Assembly (NCBI GenBank): GCA_013398955.1
Contig: VWPU01014174.1
Location: forward strand, 1 to 64,000
Direction of reading: 5' to 3'
DNA from: Callaeas wilsoni
Taxonomy: Eukaryota; Chordata; Aves; Passeriformes; Callaeidae
DNA: 64,000 bases
Below are positions 1 to 10,320 of this stretch, piece by piece. The notes under the pieces are model-generated. The model did no database searches, was not told the origin of the DNA, and saw only the letters and a list, made by a program, of their open reading frames with translations. Made by a program: the position numbers and the translations under genes. Position 1 is the first letter of the stretch. Every line of letters begins with the position of its first letter.

Positions 1-205
1 GGGGCTCAGAGATGCTGAGTGGGCTCAAGGGCTCTGAGGGGGCTCAGAGGCTCTGAGGGGGCTCAGGAGCTCTGAGGAGGCTCAGGAGCTGTGGGCGGGC
101 TCAGGAGCTCTGAGGGGGCTCAGGGGCTGTGAGCGGGTGGGGAAGGGGCTCGGAAACGCTGAGGGGCTCAGGGGCTGTGAGGGGGCTCAGGGGCTGTGAG
201 GGGGC
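1..205. repeat. GC-rich minisatellite (about 20-bp unit)
   Basis: The first 205 bases are imperfect tandem copies of a roughly 20-bp unit around GGGGCTCAGGGGCTCTGAG, with transversions at one or two positions per copy. It lies just upstream of the first visible centrin exon, so it is probably in CETN2 intron 1 or the promoter-proximal region. Open frames across it are an artefact of the repeat. Confidence 0.85.
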
Positions 206-262
206 TGAGCCCCCCAGGCACCCCCGTTCCCCCCGCCCTGACCCTCCGTCGTACCGTGCCGA

Positions 263-3130
263 GGCCTCCGGCTTTAAGCAGCCGTCGCTGGGAGCCGCGT
301 CCCAGAGGAGGAAGGGGAGCCCCAAGCTGGAGCTGCCGGAGGAGCAGCAGCGGGAGATCCGCGAGGCCTTCGAGCTCTTCGACACCGACGGCAGCGGCAG
401 CATCGATGTCAAGGAGCTGAAGGTCGGGGTTTCCCTGGAAGCACAGAGCCGCTGAGGTTATAAGGGAACAGGGCCATAAATACCCAAATAACCTTAAAAA
501 GCACAGGGGTTTCCTGGGATTCTCCCTCCTCCCTCCGGCATAAAACCTGATGGGCAAAAGGCACATTTTTCTCTTTAATTGCAGCTCTTTACTGCTCTTA
601 TCCAGCGTGTTTAGGGCCAGGCTGCCCAAAATTCATGGATCATTCTGCACTTTCTGTCCTGACTCCTTCTCATAAAACATCAAAGAAAGGGGTTGTGCAC
701 ATTAAAAAGGTGGGAGTTTCCCCTCTCTTGTCTCATTGAGCATTTAATGCTTTATTATAATTATAATTAATGTTGTATTCTTGTTGTTGTTGTTGTTATT
801 AAAATGATCCCAGCTGTGGAATCCACCAATATAATTAATTTTCATGTTTTTATTCATTGCAAAACACTTTTGATCCCTCCCCACCCCAGCCCTTTGGGAA
901 GAACAGTCATCAATAAATTAGAACTTACTTTGCTTCCAGAATTTGTCCTTCCCATTCTCTGCTTGGATGTCCTGGATGCTCCCTGAGACCACAGGGAGGA
1001 GATCTGGTTTCAAACCTGCTGCTTGGCCCTTTATCAAAGGAGGAAAAGGTTTTCCCAACAAGGTTTTCATCACTGGAATGAGGAATAAACTTATTTAAAT
1101 TCCCTATGGTTGACCGATTTAAGATGGTGAGAGTGTGTGTAGGAAATTCCTGGATTAGCTGGAGGATTATTCCAGAGCAGGAATGTTTGTATCCCTGTTT
1201 TCTGCATCCTGACGGGCGTGCAGAGCAGCCTCACTCTCAGCCTGCCCCTGTTTTCCTGGAGACACGGAATGTGTGACCACGGTGTGGCAGAAAGTTCCCC
1301 CTTTCCCCCCTCTCCTGTGCTTTTACTGATCAATTTGTGGGATTTGTAACTTGATTTGTCCTTCCAGGTGGCCATGAGGGCCCTGGGGTTTGAACCTAAG
1401 AAAGAAGAGATCAAGAAAATGATCTCAGACATCGATAAGGAAGGGACAGGAAAAATCAGCTGCAATGACTTCCTGGCAGTGATGTCACAGAAAATGGTAT
1501 GGGGGTTTTACAGGTCCAAAGAGAGGGAATTTTGAAGGTGCACGAGGACCTTTTATCTCCTTTTGGGTTTAGAGGGAGATTAAAGCACTATTTTAATCTT
1601 AACAATTAAATATATAAAAGTTGGGGTAGTCCCTCTCTTGGATTCTCTCATTTTTCAGAGAAAAATTAAAATCATTGTATCATCAATGAGTTTCTTTAAC
1701 AACCAGAGGGGTTTTTTTGTGTTTGAAAAAAAGGGAAAAAGGTTTTTCTCACGGATGGAAACCGGCTCTGACCTGCAGGAAGCTTTTGGAGGGCTGATGT
1801 GTGTCATGGGGGTGTTTTCTTTCCTTGAATTCTAATTTACAGATTAAATCTCTGGTTTTAAAATCTTAAAATGTTGAGTAAAACCAGATATTTAGTAGCA
1901 GGAGATCCTGATAGTGAAATGGCAAAGACATCTGGCTAGCAAGGATGGAAAAAAAATCCCTGAAAGCCTGAAATTCTGGAATTCTGGCTGTGTCTCTGTC
2001 TCCTTTCAGCTTTTATGTATAATTCCTGCTGGCTCCTTTATTTGTTCCCAAGGGTTTCTCAGTCTAGCAGATCTTTTATAACTTTATTTTGAGTGTCACC
2101 TACAACACAACCACTCCTATTTTACCTTAAACTCGTTCTTTCTTCCTCAAGGCTGAAAAGGATTCCAAAGAGGAGATTCTCAAAGCTTTCAAACTCTTTG
2201 ATGACGATGAAACTGGGAAAATCTCTTTCAAAAACCTCAAACGTGTGGCCAAAGAACTGGGGGAGAACCTCACAGACGAAGAGCTGCAGGTGTGGACCTG
2301 GTGTTTGGGGCATCTTTATGCTGGAGCTGGGAGGAAAATCCTCTCTGTGCTGGTAGGAAGGGAGAATTTGTGTGCATGCGAGGCCAGGGAGGGGCTGAGC
2401 CCACGTGTGTGGATGCTGAAATGCTGTTAGCAGGGAAATTTTCTCTTCTTGCATTCATTCTGTGAGAACTTTTCCTTTGCTGTGTAAGCGATGTAAACAA
2501 TAGATAGGGGTTTTGTAAATAGCATTCATATCTGGTGTCTTCTGACCTTGTGTACGTTATATTAGGAATAAACATTTCTAAGTGGGTGTCTGAGACTTTG
2601 ACCAATCACCCTAGGAGAAGTGTGAACACTGTTCAATTGCTTTATGGAACTAGAATATAAAAATGGTATTGTAAATTTAATAAATAATTCATTCCTCGCT
2701 CTGACTCCTGCCTCGCTGCATCTCTGAACCCCTGCTTGGAAGCCCACACACGTGGATGTAGGAATGGCATCGTCCAGTTGCAGTTTTGTGGAGCAGCAGT
2801 GATGTGAAAGGAATGACTCTGCTCCAAGCGCTTCGTTTCCCCCAGGACATTTCCTGTAATATTTCCTGGTCAGATTTCGCTATAAATACACCCAGCAGAA
2901 CAGATTTTAGGAAGTATTTTGTCTGAGGTTGAGCCAACACTGTCCCCTCCAGCACAGCTCGAGAGTGGCTCGAATTCCAAATGAATCCAGTAATTCCTAA
3001 TAAAATCCACACCTAACTCCTGATCCCAAATCTCTTGCAGGAGATGATTGACGAGGCAGATCGGGATGGGGATGGGGAAGTGAGCGAGCAGGAATTCCTG
3101 AGGATCATGAAGAAGACCAGCCTTTACTGA
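263..3130 (+). CDS. CETN2: Centrin-2, EF-hand calcium-binding protein (5' end outside or unresolved)
   Basis: Four coding exons are visible: about 263-422, 1368-1496, 2152-2289 and 3041-3130, with stop TGA at 3128-3130. All junctions are GT-AG and all these introns are phase 0. The translation has four EF-hand units, including loops beginning DTDGSGSID and [12 protein letters not shown], and ends in the centrin signature KKTSLY. It is close to human CETN2 along its whole length. Centrins bind calcium at centrioles and basal bodies, and CETN2 also partners XPC in nucleotide excision repair (family knowledge). The first exon, expected to carry only the start codon region, is not identified. The left edge of the 263 exon, at an AG before GCCTCC, is the least certain boundary. 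CETN2 is preferred to CETN1 because mammalian CETN1 is an intronless retrocopy. Intron 3 carries a solo LTR at 2408-2748. Confidence 0.93.
2408..2748 (+). mobile_element. Solo LTR of an ERVK-like endogenous retrovirus in CETN2 intron 3
   Basis: A 341-bp element begins TGTGG and ends CCACA, a perfect 5-bp terminal inversion of TG...CA type. It is flanked by an exact 6-bp direct repeat, CACGTG, at 2402-2407 and 2749-2754. It has an AT-rich TATA-like stretch near 2653 and an AATAAA at 2679-2684. The 6-bp target duplication fits class II (ERVK) elements. It has no coding capacity. A close copy starts at 63697. It is in the same transcriptional direction as CETN2, so its AATAAA could in principle cause premature polyadenylation. 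Confidence 0.85.
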
Positions 3131-3219
3131 AGCCCAGTGGGATTTATTCCTTGGCACTTGTGTACATTCCTTAGGTAGGGGCCTCACTTTTGCTGTGTCT
3201 TTTCTGCTGCCTCCAGAGA

Positions 3220-3225
3220 AATAAA
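3220..3225 (+). terminator. CETN2: CETN2 polyadenylation signal
   Basis: A canonical AATAAA lies 90 bases after the centrin stop codon, giving a short 3' UTR. Confidence 0.75.
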
Positions 3226-3809
3226 TACAGGTCAGTTCTGTTAGAAGTGTTTTGTTCGGAAGTTTTAAAGGTCTTTGGGAGCAGTTTGCACCACCCTGTT
3301 TACAGGCAGCAACGTGGTTGCTGGTTATGATGTTTACACTGCTTTAAATACACAAATCACATTTTTGTGACCAAATTCAGATCCTTTTCTGACTAAAAAA
3401 TTGGGTTCAAATGATTCTAGTTTGGTGAAGAGATGAGTCAAAACCAGACAGTGTCAATCTGTTGCTCAGTGTAAATCTTCTTTGGGTTTATGTCTTGGTT
3501 TGGGCCCTACAGTGAACTCTTTTTATGACGTATTTGCAGGGACCAGCTTTTTAGAATCTGTTTTATGGGGATTATCCCTTCCCCCTTTTTTAGGGCATTC
3601 TTTAAACTCAAAATAAAAATAAACTGTTGCAACTTACCTTGTGTTCAGTTCACATGGCTAAAGGAATCCCTTTGCAGAAGGAAATTCCCAGCTGAGAGCT
3701 CTGTTCTTGCAGGAATGCTCAGAGCCTGCTGATGGGGTTGGATTTCAAACAAAATTTCTTATTTTAAGCCATCAGAGTTGTGGAAAGAGTTTTGATCCCC
3801 TCTTTGCCA

Positions 3810-4250
3810 AAAAGAGATGTGGCCAGGCTGGAGAGGATCCAGAGAGAGGCCACAAAGATGAGCCAAAACCTGGGGAGCTCCCATGTGAGCAAAGACTGAG
3901 AGAACTGAGCTTGTTCAGCCTTGGGAAAATGAGATTTAGGGGAGACCTTGTCACCATGTTTGGTATTTGAAGGGTGGCTACAAAGGACATGGAAACTCCC
4001 TTTTCACAGGGAGTCACGTGGAAAAGACAAGGGATGATCTGTACAGGTTATTCCTGGGGAGATTCTCAATGGCCACCAGAGGACAACTTTTCACCATGAG
4101 AAAATCAGCTGTTGGAAGTGGTGGATTCCCCACATTTGGACACTTTAGGATTCATCAGGACATCTTGCCTAGACAGCGTTTTTACCTAGAAAGGTTGGAC
4201 CAGGTGAGCCTTGATGTCCTTCCAACCTGGAATTCCCTGGTTCTGTTAGT
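3810..4250 (+). mobile_element. CR1 LINE 3' fragment
   Basis: The order GGCTGGAGAGGATCCAG, then a run ending in CTTGTTCAGCC, then GGTTGGACCAGGTGAGCCTT matches the diverged 3' end of avian CR1 in plus orientation. It fills most of the space between CETN2 and the GATD3-like 3' UTR. The rest of 3231-4480 shows nothing I recognise. Confidence 0.75.
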
Positions 4251-4484
4251 GCAGGAGAAGAGTGTCACCTCTTCCCAGCAGAGCTGGCCGGTGACTCGGG
4301 GCTGGTCCTGCTCTCACCAGTGTCACATTCCTGCTTCGGTCTGGGTTCTGACAAGTCCCAGCAAAACAAGGGGGAGGTTGTGCTGGGGATTTCTTCCTGT
4401 ATCATTTTCCCAGCTGACCCAGCGCTTGTCCTGATTCAGAGGGAAAGGTGCAGAGAGAAGCAGAATTCAGTAGAAGCATCAGGT

Positions 4485-4490
4485 TTTATT
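4485..4490 (-). terminator. Candidate polyadenylation signal of the GATD3-like gene
   Basis: TTTATT on the plus strand is AATAAA on the minus strand, about 530 bases past the stop codon. The implied 3' UTR would span the CR1 piece at 4610-4830. Confidence 0.45.
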
Positions 4491-4609
4491 TGGTAGCAGA
4501 ACTGGGTTCCTTCCTTTGGCCACAATTCACTGCTCTGAGGGAGGGGAGTGGGCATCAGAGCCCTGTGGGAGCCTGGCTCCTGCCTGGCCTTAAGCTGAGA
4601 GAGGGCAGG

Positions 4610-4830
4610 GATAGATGGGACCTGGGGAAGGAATGGCTCCCTGTGCGGGAGGTGAGGCCCTGGCACCGGGTGCCCAGAGCAGCTGTGGCTGCCCTGGATC
4701 CCTGGCAGTGCCCAAGGCCAGGCTGGAGCGCCCTGGGATAGTGGAAGGGGTCCCTGCCCATGGGAGGAGATTGGAACAAGGTGAGATTTAAGGTCCCTCC
4801 CAGCCCAAACCATTCCATGATTCTACAATT
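4610..4830 (+). mobile_element. CR1 LINE 3' tail
   Basis: The CR1 tail pattern (TGCCCAAGGCCAGGCTGGA, then CCTGCCCATGGGAGG, then CCAAACCATTCCATGATTC) is present on the plus strand. Confidence 0.8.
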
Positions 4831-5022
4831 CCATGCCGGCTCCCAGCCCAGCTCCTGCCAGTGAGCGATGTGTCCTTGGCAGAGCACACCACCTCCAAGG
4901 TTCTCCCTCCTCAGCAGCTTCCAGAGGTCTGGGGGCAGAGCTACTGAGTGTCACTTTTCCTGTTGCTGTGTGAGAGGGGAAGGCGTTATCCATGGAAGAG
5001 GAGCTGGATGCCTGTGGGGTAT

Positions 5023-8000
5023 TCAGGCCAGCCTGAGCACTTCTCGGACCATTTTCCCGATGCCGTCGTGGATCTCGTGGATGGGGGCGTTGCACATGAA
5101 GGCGCTGGTGGTCACCAGCCTGTTCCTGGCGTCCACGTGCACCTCGGTGACGTGGCTGTTCACGTGTCTGCAGCCCAGCTCCTTCATGGCCTCAGCAGTC
5201 TTGGCGTAAGGCCACCTGCAAGGGAACAGGGAATAAAAACCTGGAGTGGGGAATGTCCTGCACACTGTGCTTTGGTGAAGGGCCAGAGTGAGAATTCTGT
5301 GGTCACTGCATAAAATCTGCTAAGTAGGATCCAAATCATTTACTGCCCGAGGAGTTTCTCCAGGACTACACAACAGGAAAACATCCTGTTCAAATGAGTT
5401 AAAAATCTGAAGTAAAGCCAAAATAACACCTGAAGTTCCACTTCAGCTGTTCCACTACCTAACAGCCCCTAACTGCAGAGTGAGTGGTTATAGAATCCCA
5501 GAATAGTCTGGGTGAAAAGAGACCTTAAAGCCCACCCAGTGCCACCCCTGCCATGGGCAGGGACACCTCCCACTGTCCCAGGCTGCTCCAAGCCCCGTCC
5601 CGCCTGGCCTTGGACACTGCCAGGGATGCAGAGGCAGCCACAGCTTCTCTGGGAACAATTAGATTTAGGTTTGGGGTGGGGTTTTTTTCACCAACTTCCT
5701 ACAAGTTAATGAAAAAACTCCTTCCTAGCAAAAGCCATCAGCATTCCTTGCCTGCCCTTAGGAGGATCCAGTCACAGCTTCCCTGTAGGACTGCAGACAG
5801 TTTCACTCCCTCCCTCTCCTAACACCCCGAGCCTTGGGTCACACCATGCTGCTCCTGCCTTGGATCTGCTTAACTTGGAGTCAGCAAAGGTTTTTCCCAC
5901 CCTGGGTCTGTGAGGCATCAGGGAGGCAAATATTTGATAAATTACATTTAAATTAATTTAAAATAAAGCATCTTATTTGAAGCCAGCAGAGTTGTGGAAA
6001 CGAGTCACAAAAATGCAAACAGATCTGGTGTTACATCATTCCTTCTGCTCTGCTGAGAAATGATAAAATGAGGATTCCAGAGTTTCTACTTTTCCCTGTT
6101 AAGTCCCCAGAAGGGCTGGAGTTGCTGAAGGCCTCACTCGAGGCAGAGCTGAGTTCTCAGAAATAACGTTCAGCCACTTGTGAGACTTCCGACAGCTGGC
6201 CAGGATCCCTGGCCAGGATCCGTGGTGATTGTCATCACCCCCCGGTCACTCACTGCTCACACTCCGTGTCGTGTCCCACGGTCACCTCACATCCCGGGAA
6301 GAGTTTGGCTGCCAGCACTGGGGAGATGCAGCACAGCCCGATGGGTTTGTGGGCAGCGTGGAACGCCCTCAGGACATCCTCCACCTCTTTGGAGATGCTG
6401 CAGTTCTTGCCCTGGGTGGCCCAAGTGCTCAGGTTTTTTGCCACCCCGAAGCCACCTGAGAAATGAGAAACAGTTTAGGCTGGAGATTACATCCAGGGCA
6501 GGATTTTTGCCAGGTGTTGTGCGGTGGAATGCTAGGGCGGATCAGATGGATGGCAGCATTTGTTCAGGGTCAATAAAAGAATTAAAATTGGCTCTCCTTC
6601 CAAACCCTGCTTCCAGCCTGTCCCTCTCCAGCCCATGACTGCCACGTCATCCCAGACCTATGGAATACCTGAGTGTGGACAGGCAGACCCCACACAGTCC
6701 TACCTGGAATGATGAGGGCATCCAGCTCCTTGACATCCAGCTTAGCCAGGTCCTTGATGTTGCCTCTGGCTATCCTGGCACTTTCCACCAGGACATTGCG
6801 CTGCTCCGGCGTCGGCTGCCCCTTCGCGTGGTCCACCACGTGCATCTGGGGGATGTTGGGGGCATAGACCTCTGCCTGGAGCGAGGGGAAAGGGCTGTTA
6901 TCCTTCAGGAACGATGGATAAACGTGGGAAAGGCACAGGTAGTGAGTGGGAATGCTGAGGGGCTTTCTTGGAAAAGAGCTGGGAGGGAGGGAAGGAAACC
7001 TTTAGTAGTTTGTGCCCAGAAGTGCTTGTTTGGGGAGCTGAAGATTCCATCCATATCCCAATCAATCCCTCTTGCCAGGTGACCACCCAGAGAGCTGCTG
7101 TCCCACCACATCTCCCACAGGGACAGGACTTGCAGTTTCCTCTCTCCGCTTACTGTTTTCCCAAAGCCAGAGTGTTTTTCTGGAAAACGCTTCCCCTTCC
7201 TTCAGCACTTTCAAGCTCATGTGCAGAAATTAAGAGTGGAGGTCGGTGAACGGATTTTGGGACTGTAGCACCTGTGCAGTTCTGGGCCCCACAATTTAGG
7301 AAAGATTTAACTAAGACCGAGGTGTCCCAAGGAGGGCAAAGCTGGGGACAGGGCTGGAAGGAATGTCCTGTGAGGAGCAGCTGAGGACTTTGGGATTATC
7401 TAGGGGGGAGACAAGGGGGCTGAGGGGCAACGTCATGGCAGCTTCCTGTGGAGACGGAGGTGCCGAGCTCTCCTCCCTTCCAACTGAAATATTCCGTTCT
7501 ATGCTGTTCTATATTTCCTTAGAAAAGGAGGGATTGAAATGACGCCCGAGTTTCCTCCACTAGAGGCCCCTGCCGATCCAGGGATGAGGGAGGGACGTGC
7601 TCCGAGCCTGCTGGGTTGGGATATGGCAGGAGGGAAGCGACGGCAGCAGCTCCAGGGGAGGAAAAGGCAAAATTACCCGCAGTGGAGAAAACGTCTGGCC
7701 AAGTCTCATCCTGGAGCCAAAGAGAGAAGGCAGGGTTGGAATGGTCTGGAGCTGGGGGGGCTGGCACATGTCACTCCTGTGCCTCTGTGTTCCAGACAGC
7801 AGCTCCCATTCCCAGAGGAATGGCTCCGACCCAGACACGTGGGTGGTTCACAGCTGAGTGCGATGTTCCATAGGCTTTCCCTCCCTCCTTTCCCAGTCTC
7901 ACTGAGCGGCTCTCCTGACTCTTAGAGCAGCTGCACCTTTTTTACCCCTCCTCAAGTTCAGCTCACAAGAACTTGCCTGTTCTCTCACCCCTGGAAGTGT

Positions 8001-8570
8001 CCAAGGCCAGCTTGGATGGGGCTTGGAGCACCCTGGGATGGTGGGAGGCATTCCTGCCCATGGCAGGGGGTTGGAATGGATGAGCTTTAAAGTCCTTCCC
8101 AGCCCAAACCATTCTGGGATTCTCTGATTCTATTTTCACTTCTATCCTTTGAGGTTTTAAAAAGATGAATTTCAAACAGCCCAAACTGTCTTTTAAATAG
8201 AAATAGCAGGAGAGCAAAGAGGATGTGCAAGCCAAAAGCAAAGAAAGAAGGCATTCAGGAAAGTCTTGGAGAGTTTGGATACATTGGATACAGAGCCCCA
8301 AGCCAACTCCGTGGAACAGCACAGCCGAGCAAGGAGCTCTCCACACCATTCCCAGTGACTCCAGGCACCCCTGCTTGGTGGCTGGGGAGTTCGTCTCAGA
8401 GACAAGGAGGGGAGAGGTTGAGGAGCAGAGCCGGGGAAAGAGCCGGGGCCGCTGCCTCTTACCTGTGCCCCCTCCCGGCTGAGATGCACCAGCACCGCCG
8501 AAGCCTCGTGGACCTCGCTGCCATCGAACACCCCGCAGCCAGCCAGCACCACGGCCACCCTCTTTGCCAT
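5023..8570 (-). CDS. GATD3-like: ES1/GATD3-like protein (DJ-1/PfpI superfamily), 224 aa
   Basis: There are four exons on the minus strand: 8463-8570 (start codon at 8570), 6704-6875, 6254-6455 and 5023-5215 (stop at 5025-5023). Splice sites are GT-AG and the coding length is 675 bases. The product matches GATD3/ES1 from end to end. It opens with [19 protein letters not shown] and carries the nucleophile-elbow segment [13 protein letters not shown] and the C-terminal [13 protein letters not shown]. Proteins of this family are glutamine-amidotransferase-like class 1 domain proteins. The mammalian form is mitochondrial and has been linked to deglycase-type chemistry (family knowledge, function not settled). 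This copy starts directly at the domain and has no leader ahead of it, so either it is cytosolic or an upstream exon was missed. A minus-strand TATA box lies 71 bases upstream of the start. Confidence 0.93.
5490..5670 (-). mobile_element. CR1 LINE 3' tail in GATD3-like intron 3
   Basis: The minus-strand CR1 tail is seen as AGAATCCCAGAATAGTCTGG, then CCATGGGCAGGGACACC, then GGCTGCTCCAAGCCC. Confidence 0.85.
7275..7515 (+). mobile_element. CR1 LINE 3' fragment in GATD3-like intron 1
   Basis: The segment from GTTCTGGGCCCCACAA to TCCCTTCCAACTGAAAT and TTCTATGCTGTTCT fits the CR1 reverse-transcriptase 3' region and tail in plus orientation. Confidence 0.65.
7985..8130 (+). mobile_element. CR1 LINE 3' tail
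   Basis: The plus-strand tail is CCCTGGAAGTGTCCAAGGCC, then CCTGCCCATGGCAGGGGG, then CCATTCTGGGATTCTCTG. It lies in intron 1 of the GATD3-like gene. Confidence 0.85.
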
Positions 8571-8640
8571 GGTCCCCCGGGAGCAGCTCGATTCCCTGGA
8601 GAGCCCCACCGCTGTGAGCTCTGGTCACTGCCTGCAGCCC

Positions 8641-8646
8641 TTTATA
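8641..8646 (-). promoter_or_regulatory. TATA box of the GATD3-like gene
   Basis: On the minus strand the sequence reads GCTATAAAGGG, centred about 73 bases before the start codon. The spacing supports the chosen start as the first coding exon. Confidence 0.6.
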
Positions 8647-9149
8647 GCACCAGCCCTCCCCCAGGAGCAGGTGGGGCCAGGAGGGTTGGGCTGAGTTTCT
8701 TACTGGCAAGGAGGTTTTAGTTCCCGTTCCACAGGCAGGGCATGTAAATATTATTTGTTTCCTCCACTGGCTGCTCCGTTACAGATCTTCTTCCCAGCAC
8801 GTTGTCTCCAGAGCCGCCTCAGCTGACATGCCCTGCTCAACAGAGCAGCTGTGTTTTCCCCCCTCAGCTGTTGATTTTCCATGCTAGTTCAGACTAAAGC
8901 ACCAAAAGCTTTGCACAGGAGATGGTATCAAAGGGAGCCTGCCCAGAGCCAGGATTCCAGCCAGTGCATTCCCCTCCGTGCCCCGTTCCTTAAACCCTGC
9001 ACTGCTTAGGCTGCTTCAGACTTTTAACACCAACATTTCCTTTTCTGATCCTGAATGTTCCTTCCCTCAGATCCTATCTCCCAAAAGTGGATATTTTACA
9101 CTTTGCTGTAGTTGTTTGCTGGTTTTTCCATCCTGAGTTTAGAAATTAA

Positions 9150-9280
9150 TGAAGTCATAGAGTTGGAAGGAACGCACAAGGATCCACAAAGCCCAACTCC
9201 TGGTCCTGCACAGGGCACCCCAACAATCCCACCCTGGGCCTGAGAGCATGTCCAAACGCTTCTTGATCTCTGGAATAATG
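9150..9280 (-). mobile_element. CR1 LINE 3' tail, diverged
   Basis: GTCATAGAGTTGGAAGGAAC followed by CCCAACTCCTGG and a ...TCCAAACGCTTCTTGA end is a CR1 tail in minus orientation. Confidence 0.7.
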
Positions 9281-9686
9281 GGATTCTTCGTCAACGGCAC
9301 CATGTCTCCATGTGCCAGGGAAGTGGCACCAGGAACTGGTGGAACTCTGGAGGGGCCCTGGCAGCCGGATCCAGGGTCTGGAGTTCGTCCTTCCCACCCT
9401 GGCTCTGCTCACCTGGAGATGATCCTGTACCTCTCTATTTCAGCCCGGCCCTGGTGAAATAACTGTGCCCTATGGAGGCTGAGAGAACAAGAAACTCCCA
9501 CAACATGGCTGCAGGGTGTTTTTCAGGGGTTATTTATAAGACGTGTTCCTTGGGGCTCTGTCATTTTTGGGACAGACATGAAGTACGTCCTGTGGGCAAT
9601 GAACCCGTGGCTTGTCAGGGTGGTCAGTCAGGGCAGGCCTGAGGAGGAGGCTCACTGCTGCTGCCTGTGACTTCATTATGGCATAT

Positions 9687-10315
9687 TGTGCCGGTTTGGA
9701 CACAAATCCAGGAGGAAACAACCCAAAAGGAGTGTCTCTCTCTCTCTCCTGCCTGCCAGGCAAGCAGGCCCCGGCAGCACCTCCCCCATGGGTTGGGGAA
9801 AAGAATCTCTTGAATGAAAGTGAAAAAATCTCTTTATTTAACAAACAGAGTCCCCAGCTGTCACGGGGCAAAAAAAGACATTGAAACCCCCTCCCTCGTC
9901 CCCTAAAAGAGGACTGTGGATTTTAGAGTTCTTTCTGTAGGTAAAACCTGCAGTCCGGAGCTGGGCCGGGCCGGGCAGGGTCCGACGATCCCCCTTGGAG
10001 GGTCCCGCCCAGCCGGTCCGGAGATGGGAGCCGGTCTGGGATGAAAAGCAAGCCAAAAACAGTCCAAAAGGGAACAGAAGCCGCTGAGGCAGATCACAGT
10101 CCCTTCTCCGCTGAAAGCCAAAGAGACTAGAGAGCAAAACTCTTCTCTTTGCCCTCCTCACTAGCAGAAAACTGTAAACATTCTAGCTGCAAGGTCAAAC
10201 TGGCCGCTTTGAAGAGTTCTCTCGGCTTCTCTCTCCCCCTTTTCAATTTAAAGGTACACTGGAGATCAAGCAGGTGATGGGGAACACAGTATTGTCATAG
10301 AATCACCCCAAGACA
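9687..10315 (-). mobile_element. Solo LTR, minus orientation, about 629 bp
   Basis: Read on the minus strand it begins TGTCTTGGGGTGATTC and ends CCAAACCGGCACA, i.e. TG...CA. A polyadenylation signal (TTAAATAAAGAG, plus-strand position about 9834-9841) lies roughly 150 bases from its end. Flanks are CATAT (9682-9686) and CATGT (10316-10320), a 5-bp target duplication with one mismatch. A GC-rich stretch at 9955-10025 fits a retroviral promoter/R region. There is no internal retroviral coding sequence next to it, so it is a recombined solo LTR. I infer an avian endogenous retrovirus, and the class is uncertain. Confidence 0.75.
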
Positions 10316-10320
10316 CATGT

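Noticed and set aside
2408..10315. A full-length provirus between the LTR at 2408 and the LTR at 9687
   Set aside because: The two LTRs are unrelated in sequence and opposite in direction, each has its own target duplication, and the sequence between is host genes.
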